In this document: positions 6,791-13,314 of the stretch, piece by piece | Position numbering within the stretch: the first letter of the stretch is position 1 | How the letters are laid out: the number at the start of each line of letters is the position of its first letter | Assembly: GCA_030592165.1 (NCBI GenBank) | Contig: JAUVKC010000017.1 | Span: forward strand, 1 to 14,114 | Direction of reading: 5' to 3' | Length of the DNA stretch: 14,114 bases | Origin: Candidatus Buchananbacteria bacterium | GTDB lineage: Bacteria > Patescibacteriota > Patescibacteriia > CAIXNZ01 | Notes under the pieces: generated by a model | Database searches by the model: none | What the model saw: the letters and a program-made list of their open reading frames with translations, nothing else | Told to the model about the DNA's origin: nothing | Translations under genes and position numbers: made by a program

Positions 6791-6844
6791 AACCTCTGGA
6801 CTAAGTCTAGAGGTTTTTTCTTTCCTGATTCACTATGAATCAGG
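6791..6844 (+). terminator. Tandem terminator hairpins after the secreted-protein gene
   Basis: The first hairpin pairs AACCTCT (6791-6797) with AGAGGTT (6809-6815), continued by GAC/GTC inside, with T run 6814-6819. It is also A-rich on its left side, so it could work in both directions. A second hairpin, CCTGATTC (6824-6831) with GAATCAGG (6837-6844), is followed by a short T run. Confidence 0.82.
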
Positions 6845-6860
6845 GACTTTTTAATTACAT

Positions 6861-6896
6861 AAAAAAAACCGTTCAAGTTGTTTAACTCGAACGGTT
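6861..6896 (-). terminator. Rho-independent terminator of the GGDEF gene
   Basis: Positions 6867-6879 pair with 6884-6896 around a four-base loop. On the minus strand the single mismatch becomes a G-U pair, and the eight A at 6861-6868 become the T run. This is a minus-strand terminator facing the plus-strand terminators just to its left. Confidence 0.85.
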
Positions 6897-6911
6897 TTGT
6901 TGTTTAATAAA

Positions 6912-8033
6912 CTATTTCTCAGATATTTTGAGCTCGCCTATCCTTCTTTGGATTTCGATAGTCTCATGATCCGCCAAGACTGCAAATTTTCCTGTTTTCT
7001 TGACAAGTCCTTGCAAGTCATCGGCTCGCTGCATGGCCTTCTTCAGGATACCATCTTTAGCTGGATCAAACTGAGCAATACCAACGGACATTTCAAATCC
7101 ATCGATTTGTTTTCCATCATGAAAAAATTGCCAACCAGCTGCCTTTATATGCAACCCATCTTCATGATTCATGCCTTTAAAACGTCTGAGGATGTCCTGA
7201 CTACTGACATCCAAACAGATAATGACCCACTCATCGCCTTTACCCCAACGAGCAATGTAGTCTGTCTTTTTAAAACATCGACGTAACTGATGGAACATAT
7301 GTCCCATTGCTAAGTCAGCAAAAACGTGACCGTTTTCATCATTGACTTTTTTGTAACCATCAACATCCAGAAAAACAAAGGTCAAATTACCAAGTCGCTC
7401 TTCCATTCGTAGCTGTTCCAAATCATTCATTTTGCGCTTAAACCAGCGAGCGTTCCAGGCACCTGTTTTTTCATCTTCTAAGCTCAGATGATCAATAAAG
7501 CCCTTTTGGGCAAACATCCAGGCAAGATACTTGCCAAGAACATTGATCACAGCCCAATGCTCAGGCTGAAATTCACTTGGGTCTGTCTCTGTATTGCTGA
7601 TGGCCAAAACTGCAAAAATTCTCCCAGGTTTATTATTGTGGGTTTTCTCTCTCAACCCAAGGAAAAAATCCCAAAAAGGTACATCTGGCGATTCCAGCAT
7701 TGTCATTCCATTTGAAGAAACAGGGAAGGTAAAGTCCTTGCCAACATCGACAATTACTGATCGAGGAACATTGTGCGTTGCCATCAGTGTAAACTCATCG
7801 TATTTGGCTGCCGACATTTGTTCATTGACAAACAAAGCCAATCCTTCGTGTTTTAATTCACGTCTAGCCAAATCTGCCAACATAATCTCACAGAAATGAT
7901 CTGTACCTTTAAGCATGGACTCGATAATTTCCTTAACCGGCTCAAGTCCAAAAGGATCTCCATCCATAGGTAATGCCTTTTGGGCAACATCATCAAGCAT
8001 AATAAAAACTGGTTCATAATTGCTTTTTCCCAT
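6912..8033 (-). CDS. GAF-like/GGDEF domain protein with degenerate GGDEF signature
   Basis: A 373-residue cytosolic protein. Residues about 30-185 look like a GAF-type sensor domain (FTLMATHN, IFAVLAIS, ending in LGKYLAWMFAQK). The linker DEKTGAWNARWF (187-198) replaces the usual D-LTGL-NRR-F entry to a GGDEF domain. Within the domain, FLDVDGYKKVNDENGH (221-236) keeps the metal-binding Asp and the ND..GH motif. The signature itself is GKGDEW (264-269): an inserted Lys and Trp for Phe. The usual GH..GD is FAD here, and the inhibitory-site Arg position is Lys (KKTD). Diguanylate cyclase activity is therefore doubtful; binding or regulation is possible. GC is about 42-43% in the lines I counted (6961-7020, 7921-7980), against 18% in a line of the adjacent ROK gene. 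AAGGAGGT (8041-8048) sets the start. Confidence 0.8.
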   Translation of the reverse strand: MGKSNYEPVFIMLDDVAQKALPMDGDPFGLEPVKEIIESMLKGTDHFCEIMLADLARRELKHEGLALFVNEQMSAAKYDEFTLMATHNVPRSVIVDVGKDFTFPVSSNGMTMLESPDVPFWDFFLGLREKTHNNKPGRIFAVLAISNTETDPSEFQPEHWAVINVLGKYLAWMFAQKGFIDHLSLEDEKTGAWNARWFKRKMNDLEQLRMEERLGNLTFVFLDVDGYKKVNDENGHVFADLAMGHMFHQLRRCFKKTDYIARWGKGDEWVIICLDVSSQDILRRFKGMNHEDGLHIKAAGWQFFHDGKQIDGFEMSVGIAQFDPAKDGILKKAMQRADDLQGLVKKTGKFAVLADHETIEIQRRIGELKISEK

Positions 8034-8040
8034 TACTTAC

Positions 8041-8048
8041 ACCTCCTT
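8041..8048 (-). promoter_or_regulatory. Strong ribosome binding site of the GGDEF gene
   Basis: AAGGAGGT on the minus strand, seven bases before ATG 8033, fixes the start codon. Confidence 0.85.
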
Positions 8049-8102
8049 TCATAAAGTCTGTTTGATTGTTTTGAAAAAATTTAATGAACAATTCAATATA
8101 CT

Positions 8103-8131
8103 AATATAGCATTTTTTTATATATATGTCAA
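8103..8131 (-). promoter_or_regulatory. Promoter of the GGDEF gene
   Basis: On the minus strand: TTGACA (8126-8131), a 17-base spacer, then extended -10 TGC-TATATT (box 8103-8108). Predicted start is near 8096, leaving a leader of about 60 bases. Confidence 0.82.
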
Positions 8132-8146
8132 GTAATTTTTAAAAAC

Positions 8147-8171
8147 AAAAAAACTCCCACTTAGGGGAATT
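8147..8171 (-). terminator. Terminator of the isonitrile synthase-like/ROK operon
   Basis: On the minus strand AATTCCC (8165-8171) pairs with GGGAGTT (8152-8158) with one G-U pair, followed by the T run complementary to A 8147-8153. It lies directly upstream of the GGDEF promoter. Confidence 0.72.
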
Positions 8172-8191
8172 TTTTTAAAATTTAAAACAGC

Positions 8192-9058
8192 TTATTGTAA
8201 AATACAACCCAAACCTGCACAATTATCCATTTCAGATATTTCAACTGACTTACTATGAAATATATCCATTGTGCTTTTTTGATACTCATTAACTAAATGA
8301 ACTAAATGGGGCTTTAATGATTTTTTAACTGAACCATTTATTATTATTTTTTCTGGATTATAATAATAACTTAATTCAACTAATAATTGTATGAAATATT
8401 TATTAAATATTTTAACTGATTTTTGTGCATTAATATCATCCTCTTTATTGCTAAAAATTTCCTTTGCTGACTTAACCTGTCCACTAAACTCCGAATAAAT
8501 ATTTTCTATTCCTTGACCAGAAACTAAATAGTCAATTTTGATTACCTGATTATCAAGCTCTGGCACGATAACTTCTTTCTGAGCAATCTCTCCGGCATTG
8601 CCAGTATATCCATATACTAATTGGTTATTATTGATATAACTTAATTTCAAACCAGTACCAATATTTAAAAGCACAAAACTATGAATACCTACTCCTTTAC
8701 CAATTTTATTTTCAGCAATAGCCATAGCATTAACATCATTTTCAAGTTTAACGGTAACACCGAATTCTTTTTTAAATTCTTTTTCCAATTCATAATTAAC
8801 TGATCCACCCAATAAAGTACTATATACAATCACACCATCATTAACAGCTGCCTTAAAACTAATACCAATTTTTTTAACACCTGGCTCTAAATGTTGCTTA
8901 ATATATTTCTTTAGCTCAACAATAAAATCTAAACTATTAACAGGTAGCTTATTAGTGGGTATTTCAGCACTATTAGTTAATTGAAAATTTTCATCAAATT
9001 TACAAAACTTAATTTTTGTTCCACCAACATCAACAGTTAAATATTTATTTTTTTTCAT
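8192..9058 (-). CDS. ROK family sugar kinase, zinc-site-less
   Basis: ROK kinases phosphorylate hexoses or amino sugars (or act as repressors); this protein has no DNA-binding N-terminus, so a cytosolic kinase is expected. The ATP phosphate motif is DVGGTKIK (10-17), the catalytic Asp108 lies in ENDVNAMAIAE (106-116), and the second phosphate loop is NIGTG (132-136). GNAGEI (153-158) is present, but the usual following Gly-His is AlaGln and the Cys-rich zinc motif is absent, so the whole zinc site is missing. Length 288. ATG 9058 gives the family start MKKNKYLTVDVGGT; upstream in-frame ATGs lie deep in the preceding gene. It overlaps that gene by 14 bases without a Shine-Dalgarno motif, implying translational coupling. 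The substrate is unknown; pairing with the isonitrile synthase-like gene is the main clue. Confidence 0.82.
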   Translation of the reverse strand: MKKNKYLTVDVGGTKIKFCKFDENFQLTNSAEIPTNKLPVNSLDFIVELKKYIKQHLEPGVKKIGISFKAAVNDGVIVYSTLLGGSVNYELEKEFKKEFGVTVKLENDVNAMAIAENKIGKGVGIHSFVLLNIGTGLKLSYINNNQLVYGYTGNAGEIAQKEVIVPELDNQVIKIDYLVSGQGIENIYSEFSGQVKSAKEIFSNKEDDINAQKSVKIFNKYFIQLLVELSYYYNPEKIIINGSVKKSLKPHLVHLVNEYQKSTMDIFHSKSVEISEMDNCAGLGCILQ

Positions 9059-10175
9059 AATAAAATGGCTTATTTTCTTTATCTTCATGGAAATATATAG
9101 ATAAATATTTTCCAGCATCACGCTTTATATCAATTAAATATTCTAAAGTAAATTTACCATTATCATATACTGGCACGGCATGATATGGCAAACGGTTACT
9201 ATCCTTATTAATAGGTATAATACCCAAACGATTTAATTTTGGAGCAACTGATAAACTCAAAGAACAGGGGACTAGCTTTTCCAACAAATCAACTTCATCT
9301 CTAAGTTTTAATAAGGCAAAATATTTCAAAACAGCCTGATGAGCTTTTTTATCTAGCTCGTCTCTTATTTTTAAGACTTCATCACTTATTTGTTCATTAG
9401 ACAAATTATCGTTATAAACATCCATTAATAATTCATTGTCATACTTCTTACTAGTCACAATCTTTTTTAATATATCATAAGTATTATTATACTTTGTTAA
9501 AAAGTCTTTGTCATTATTTTGATAAAGTTTTTCATGTTCAAAAATCTTTTCTTCATAAATATGGGGGAAATTATCGACATGATCATGGATTATTTTAAAA
9601 GAAATTATTTCAATATTTTTAGAAAACCCTAATTTCTCGTTTAATTCTTTAACTGCTAAATAATATTGTTCTGCCTCTGATTCTGAAATCCCAACAAAAT
9701 CAGCAAAAAGATCTTCTGCCAAAATAGTAATCTTCGCACCTGGTTTATATTCATTACTAATTAATTCAGAAATTGAATTTAATCTTAATAAAAACAACAC
9801 TTCTCCCATATCAGGTAAAACCCTGTTTGTTTTTAAAGGCACTGGTATTTTGAAAGGCAGTCCTAAAAGAGTAAATTGGATAGGTTCATTTTTAGCAATA
9901 AAATAGCTTAATCTTTCTTGCCAATATTTTTTATTAGTTTCAATATGATCTCTAGGACCAAAAAGTATTTCCTCATCTAAAAACAAAGATAAAATCCTTT
10001 CAAGCAAATTTTCACCTTTAATTGTTGGTTGGGGTTTTTTTATATCAAAAATCAACTCTTTTAACTGGCTAAGAGAGATTTCCTTTCTTTCTATTAAATT
10101 ATTTTTTATATCCTTATTACTTAAATCATTAAAAGCAACGTAAGGATATATATAAGAATTTGGTTTCATATACAT
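9045..10175 (-). CDS. DIT1/PvcA-type isonitrile (isocyanide) synthase homologue
   Basis: Characterised family members (PvcA, Dit1 relatives) convert the amino group of Tyr or Trp to an isonitrile, using ribulose 5-phosphate as the carbon donor. This 376-residue cytosolic protein has the family layout. EPIQFTLLGLPFKIP (97-111) and LKTNRVLPDMGE (114-125) match the core 'fP.K.p...K....lPD..E' region. YKPGAKITILAEDLFADFVGI (143-163) matches the 'Y.PGa.i.I..Dg..F.D..gv' region. LSLSVAPKLNRLGI (306-319) and LPYHAVPVYDNG (329-340) match the C-terminal LS-hP and PWH segments (Pro-Tyr-His here). An acidic, Asn-rich insert occupies about 200-260. The promoter puts the start within about 11 bases of the ATG; Met3 is an alternative start. 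Amino acid substrate and product cannot be read from sequence. Confidence 0.75.
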   Translation of the reverse strand: MYMKPNSYIYPYVAFNDLSNKDIKNNLIERKEISLSQLKELIFDIKKPQPTIKGENLLERILSLFLDEEILFGPRDHIETNKKYWQERLSYFIAKNEPIQFTLLGLPFKIPVPLKTNRVLPDMGEVLFLLRLNSISELISNEYKPGAKITILAEDLFADFVGISESEAEQYYLAVKELNEKLGFSKNIEIISFKIIHDHVDNFPHIYEEKIFEHEKLYQNNDKDFLTKYNNTYDILKKIVTSKKYDNELLMDVYNDNLSNEQISDEVLKIRDELDKKAHQAVLKYFALLKLRDEVDLLEKLVPCSLSLSVAPKLNRLGIIPINKDSNRLPYHAVPVYDNGKFTLEYLIDIKRDAGKYLSIYFHEDKENKPFYYEKK

Positions 10176-10192
10176 TAATTAAATCATATAAT

Positions 10193-10221
10193 ATTGTAAC
10201 ATAAAAGTTTTAATAAATCAA
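10193..10221 (-). promoter_or_regulatory. Promoter of the isonitrile synthase-like/ROK operon
   Basis: On the minus strand: TTGATT (10216-10221), a 17-base spacer, extended -10 TGT-TACAAT (box 10193-10198). Predicted start near 10186 leaves only about 11 leader bases before ATG 10175, and no Shine-Dalgarno motif, so the message would be nearly leaderless. Confidence 0.7.
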
Positions 10222-10241
10222 GGGGTAAAATAACAAAATAA

Positions 10242-10283
10242 AAAAGGTCATAAAATACTATTATTAAGTACTTATGACCTTTT
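10242..10283 (-). terminator. Terminator of the divergent PvcA-like/HAD operon
   Basis: AAAAGGTCATAA and TTATGACCTTTT (10272-10283 and 10242-10253 on the plus strand) form a 12-bp stem, followed on the minus strand by TTTTTTATTTTG. The 5' arm covers the HAD stop codon and its last codons. Confidence 0.8.
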
Positions 10284-11045
10284 GATTTTGTTTAAAAGTT
10301 TTGCCAGCTCATCAGGTGTTTTTACACTATGAGTAGACAACTTTTGTAATTGAATATTACTACCAACAGCAATTTTCATTTTAACAGGCATTTCAAACAT
10401 TGAAATATCATTGTCATCATTGCCTATAACAACTACATCTTGATAAGTAATATTTAGCAGGGAGGCAATATCTCTTACTCCACTTGCTTTATTTATACCT
10501 TGTGGATGAATATTATATTCACCAGCAGCCATAGCCCAAGAAATTGTATTGGGCAAAATCAATTGCGATTCATTTTTGGCAATTATTGTAATCATTACAC
10601 AACCCAATGATACAGCCAAATCAATAAAACAATCAATGCGTCTGGTTGTCGAACCTTTGACTGTCTTTAATTTACTGATCATCGTGTCAGCAGCATCATT
10701 TAGAGCCAAAAAATTTAACTTTTGACTTTCTAATGGATAAAACACAGCTAAATCAATTTTGTTTTTATTCGCTTGAAGCACATTTTTTACTGAAAAAATT
10801 TCATTTACGGACAATTGATTTAACCTAATATTTTCCCCGTTAACTTCAGTGATCCTGCCTCCATCCTCTAAAATCAAAGGCGTATTCGGCTTAAAACCAG
10901 CCAAAGCCTGGATTGTTCTTAAATAACCTCTACCAGTAGCAAAAGTTATATAATGACCTAAAACCTGATATTGTTGGAGTACCTGATAAACAGCCTCATT
11001 ACAAGTCCCATCAATATCCAATATCCACAATTTAGGCTTATTCAT
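10272..11045 (-). CDS. HAD superfamily phosphatase, Cof/C2B type
   Basis: A 257-residue cytosolic phosphatase, typically acting on sugar phosphates or related small metabolites. All four HAD motifs are visible: LDIDGT with nucleophile Asp10 and acid/base Asp12; TFATGR (34-39) with Thr37; Lys186 in GINKASGV; and GNDDND (208-213) for Mg2+. The gap between motifs II and III (about 145 residues) fits a C2B cap, and LILEDGGRI (58-66) corresponds to the 'i.eNGa.i' segment of Cof-like enzymes. ATGA overlap with the upstream gene (stop 11042-11044, start 11043-11045) indicates translational coupling, so the phosphatase is made together with the PvcA-like protein. The substrate is unknown. Confidence 0.85.
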   Translation of the reverse strand: MNKPKLWILDIDGTCNEAVYQVLQQYQVLGHYITFATGRGYLRTIQALAGFKPNTPLILEDGGRITEVNGENIRLNQLSVNEIFSVKNVLQANKNKIDLAVFYPLESQKLNFLALNDAADTMISKLKTVKGSTTRRIDCFIDLAVSLGCVMITIIAKNESQLILPNTISWAMAAGEYNIHPQGINKASGVRDIASLLNITYQDVVVIGNDDNDISMFEMPVKMKIAVGSNIQLQKLSTHSVKTPDELAKLLNKIKRS

Positions 11046-12109
11046 TGCAAAACCTCGTAATAGAAGGTATATTCAGGCTCATCAATTGAAAAAGCTTCTT
11101 TTGGGTTAATTATTACAGGTGATGCATTGGGAAATTCTTGGGCAATACGTGATTCAGGGACAATAAAAATTTTATAATTTCCCTGATTACCTCTTTTTAT
11201 CACAGGCATACCATGATTAAAAAAAGTTTTCGAAGTAGGTTTAAAAACCAAACGATTTGGTTTTTCTACTATACAGGCATCAATTGCCCCACGATACCCC
11301 CAACGTTCAAATAAATTAATTTTTTTACGCCAGGCAAGCATAGCATTCACCATACTTGAAAATCGTTGAGCCTTTTGCCACATCTGTTCACCCACATAAT
11401 TTCTGATTTGGTCATAGTCACGTACTCGGTGAGTATAAAGCGCTGTCATTATTTGTTCATCAGTCATCAATGGCAACATCCATAACATGGCAAATGTCTG
11501 AGAATCGCTAACTTCTTCTGGTTCAACTTCTAACGGGAAAACTTTCTTTTCCATTGCCTTGATTTCAATCGGAGCTTTTATCGCCTCAAAAAGAATTTTA
11601 GCGGCAACCAGATTTTGGCGAACTGTATACTCAGCAATGCCCAAAATATCAAAGAATAATGTTGCTTCATCAACCAGGACAATTTTAATACCAGGAGTAT
11701 AAATCGTCTTGATCTTTTCGTTAATCATTTTGAAATAGTAAGCCAAATGAAGCCAGGCAAAACTTGGTAAATTTGTACTGTCAAAAAATTTAAGTTTATT
11801 CTGAACCCTACCACCCAAGCTTAAACTTACGGTTATTAAGATTGGCTTGTCTTTCTCAATAAAAGCCTCTACCTGAGAAAACAATTTTTTGTATTCCTCT
11901 GCAGAAATTTTTACTGACCGCTTGGCATGATGCAATAGAATTTGCATAACTGATTCACTTAAATTATTTCCAGTTTTTGCATTTCCATAATCATACATGC
12001 GCATGGCAGTAAGACTCTGGAAAAATTTGATTTCCTTTTCGATTGTTGTGATACAATTCTCTCCAAAACAGGGGAGAATTACTTTGGGTCGATTATTTTC
12101 TTTAGCCAT
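11042..12109 (-). CDS. Divergent DIT1/PvcA-like protein (second isonitrile synthase-fold paralogue)
   Basis: A 355-residue protein that aligns along its core with the isonitrile synthase homologue at 9045-10175. DKPILITVSLS (87-97) matches the first strand. YTPGIKIVLVDEATLFFDIL (137-156) followed by GIAE matches the YKPG...VGI block. IEIKAME (181-187) matches IEIISFK. PNRLVFKP (284-291) then NHGMPVIKRG (298-307) match the C-terminal NRL and His-x-x-Pro-Val segments. The central Pro-Asp..Glu segment is replaced by LPSFAWLHL, and the FPxK segment by SLGGRVQ, so activity may be altered or lost. An N-terminal extension begins RPKVILPCFGENC. AAGGAGGA four bases before ATG 12109 fixes the start. 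Family membership rests on motif comparison by eye. Confidence 0.62.
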   Translation of the reverse strand: MAKENNRPKVILPCFGENCITTIEKEIKFFQSLTAMRMYDYGNAKTGNNLSESVMQILLHHAKRSVKISAEEYKKLFSQVEAFIEKDKPILITVSLSLGGRVQNKLKFFDSTNLPSFAWLHLAYYFKMINEKIKTIYTPGIKIVLVDEATLFFDILGIAEYTVRQNLVAAKILFEAIKAPIEIKAMEKKVFPLEVEPEEVSDSQTFAMLWMLPLMTDEQIMTALYTHRVRDYDQIRNYVGEQMWQKAQRFSSMVNAMLAWRKKINLFERWGYRGAIDACIVEKPNRLVFKPTSKTFFNHGMPVIKRGNQGNYKIFIVPESRIAQEFPNASPVIINPKEAFSIDEPEYTFYYEVLQ

Positions 12110-12157
12110 TTCTCCTCCTTGTTTTTAATATTAAATTTTCAATGAACTTAACAATTT

Positions 12158-12186
12158 AATATAACACAAATAAATTAATCTGTCAA
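12158..12186 (-). promoter_or_regulatory. Promoter of the divergent PvcA-like/HAD operon
   Basis: On the minus strand: TTGACA (12181-12186), a 17-base spacer, extended -10 TGT-TATATT (box 12158-12163). The predicted start near 12151 gives a leader of about 40 bases with AAGGAGGA at 12113-12120. Confidence 0.82.
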
Positions 12187-12221
12187 TATTTTTATGTTTA
12201 ACGTAACACTCTTAAAAATAT

Positions 12222-12249
12222 AAAAGCTCTGTATAAATACAGAGCTTTT
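12222..12249 (-). terminator. Terminator of the 317-residue protein gene
   Basis: A perfect 12-bp palindromic stem (12222-12233 with 12238-12249, loop of four) directly after the stop codon. The T run on the minus strand is short and broken, but a second T run lies a few bases on. Confidence 0.75.
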
Positions 12250-12259
12250 ATTAAAAATA

Positions 12260-13213
12260 TTATTCAGGATCCCAGTCAAAATTATAGCCTTCAAATATGT
12301 AGACTTCTTGTGAAGTTGCTGCAATCCTGCTTAAATTAATCATGGTTTCAAAAGGAGTTATTGTATCACTAGCAATTTCTGCCTCAAGAATTTGAGTTTC
12401 TTCTCGTCCTTCACTGATTGCAGTGACGACTTCTACAATTACACTAAATGGCTTGAGAATCGGATTAATCGTAATAAATTCATTATTAACTTTATAACAA
12501 CCTTGAATAAGAATACGATCGGCCATTAGTGAATTTATGGTTTTGATGTATGGGCCATATTTCACCCCTTTAATACGAAGCTTACCCAATAACGTACCAA
12601 TACCATATCTTTGCATAAATAACCAAGACTTGTTTTCTTCACGAATAAAGGATAATTCTTCCTCGTTTAAACTTGCTACGGCTGATTGTGCTAAGGTCGT
12701 TAAAATTAACTGAGAAGTCTCATCGTGTAGGTATCTTTGCATTTTAGTATTTATTGCCTGTTCAAACGTAATAGTTTGTTTGGCTATTTCTGTTGATGTG
12801 AAAAACTTTGTATTAATACGGTATAAGGGATTTTTGATATTTGGTTGTATTAAGTTTTGAGTACAAAGTATACCCATGTTTAAAATATCTTTAAAAACAG
12901 TTTGAAAAACTTGACCATTAAAAATATGTTCTTTCATATTAAGGTATTCCTTAACTCTTTTAACAATTTCATCCCAACTGATTACAGGTTCGTTTTCTTC
13001 TAATGAAAGATCATGATTAATTTCCAGATCACCAAAAGCTGATTCGATTTTATTTACTACTGACTGCAGGCTTCCTGAAACAATGATTTTACTTTTTTGA
13101 TTTGGTTTAGCTTCTTCTGATTTTCTTAGTGCATCATACTGAATTACTGCTTCAGTTACATAACCTAAAATAATCGAAGCATAAAGCTGGGCAAGTCCAC
13201 CTTGATTTTTCAT
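12260..13213 (-). CDS. Protein of unknown function, possible winged-helix segments
   Basis: A 317-residue soluble protein that I do not recognise. The N-terminal 40 residues (GGLAQLYASIILGYVTEAVI) are a hydrophobic helix with a Lys/Glu-rich tail; no clear signal peptide. Two segments look like helix-turn-helix plus wing: FKDILNMGILCTQ ... YRINTKFF (107-138) and IGTLLGKLRIKG ... MADRILIQGCYKVNNEFITI (about 205-250). That would fit a DNA-binding or regulatory role, but this is inference. The C-terminal third is acidic (EVVTAISEGREETQILEAEI) and ends in FDWDPE. AGGAGGT (13218-13224) fixes the start. It has its own promoter, divergent from alaS, and its own terminator. Confidence 0.7.
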   Translation of the reverse strand: MKNQGGLAQLYASIILGYVTEAVIQYDALRKSEEAKPNQKSKIIVSGSLQSVVNKIESAFGDLEINHDLSLEENEPVISWDEIVKRVKEYLNMKEHIFNGQVFQTVFKDILNMGILCTQNLIQPNIKNPLYRINTKFFTSTEIAKQTITFEQAINTKMQRYLHDETSQLILTTLAQSAVASLNEEELSFIREENKSWLFMQRYGIGTLLGKLRIKGVKYGPYIKTINSLMADRILIQGCYKVNNEFITINPILKPFSVIVEVVTAISEGREETQILEAEIASDTITPFETMINLSRIAATSQEVYIFEGYNFDWDPE

Positions 13214-13257
13214 TTTTACCTCCTAAATGAAATTGTTGATTTACTAATTGATTTTTA

Positions 13258-13286
13258 ATCTTAACGTAAAACAAAACTCTTGTCAA
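13258..13286 (-). promoter_or_regulatory. Promoter of the 317-residue protein gene (overlaps the alaS promoter)
   Basis: On the minus strand: TTGACA (13281-13286), a 17-base spacer, TAAGAT (13258-13263). Predicted start near 13251. Its -35 box overlaps the alaS -35 box by five bases. Confidence 0.78.
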
Positions 13287-13308
13287 CCAATTTTTTTTAA
13301 TATATAAT
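13280..13308 (+). promoter_or_regulatory. alaS promoter, apparently leaderless
   Basis: TTGTCA (13280-13285), a 17-base spacer, perfect TATAAT (13303-13308). The expected start, seven bases after the -10, falls on the alaS ATG itself (13315). No Shine-Dalgarno motif is present. Confidence 0.78.
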
Positions 13309-13314
13309 AATGCC

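Noticed and set aside
6897..7899. Plus-strand open frames across 6897-7899
   Set aside because: They are antisense shadows of the GGDEF gene, lack ribosome sites and show no family motifs.
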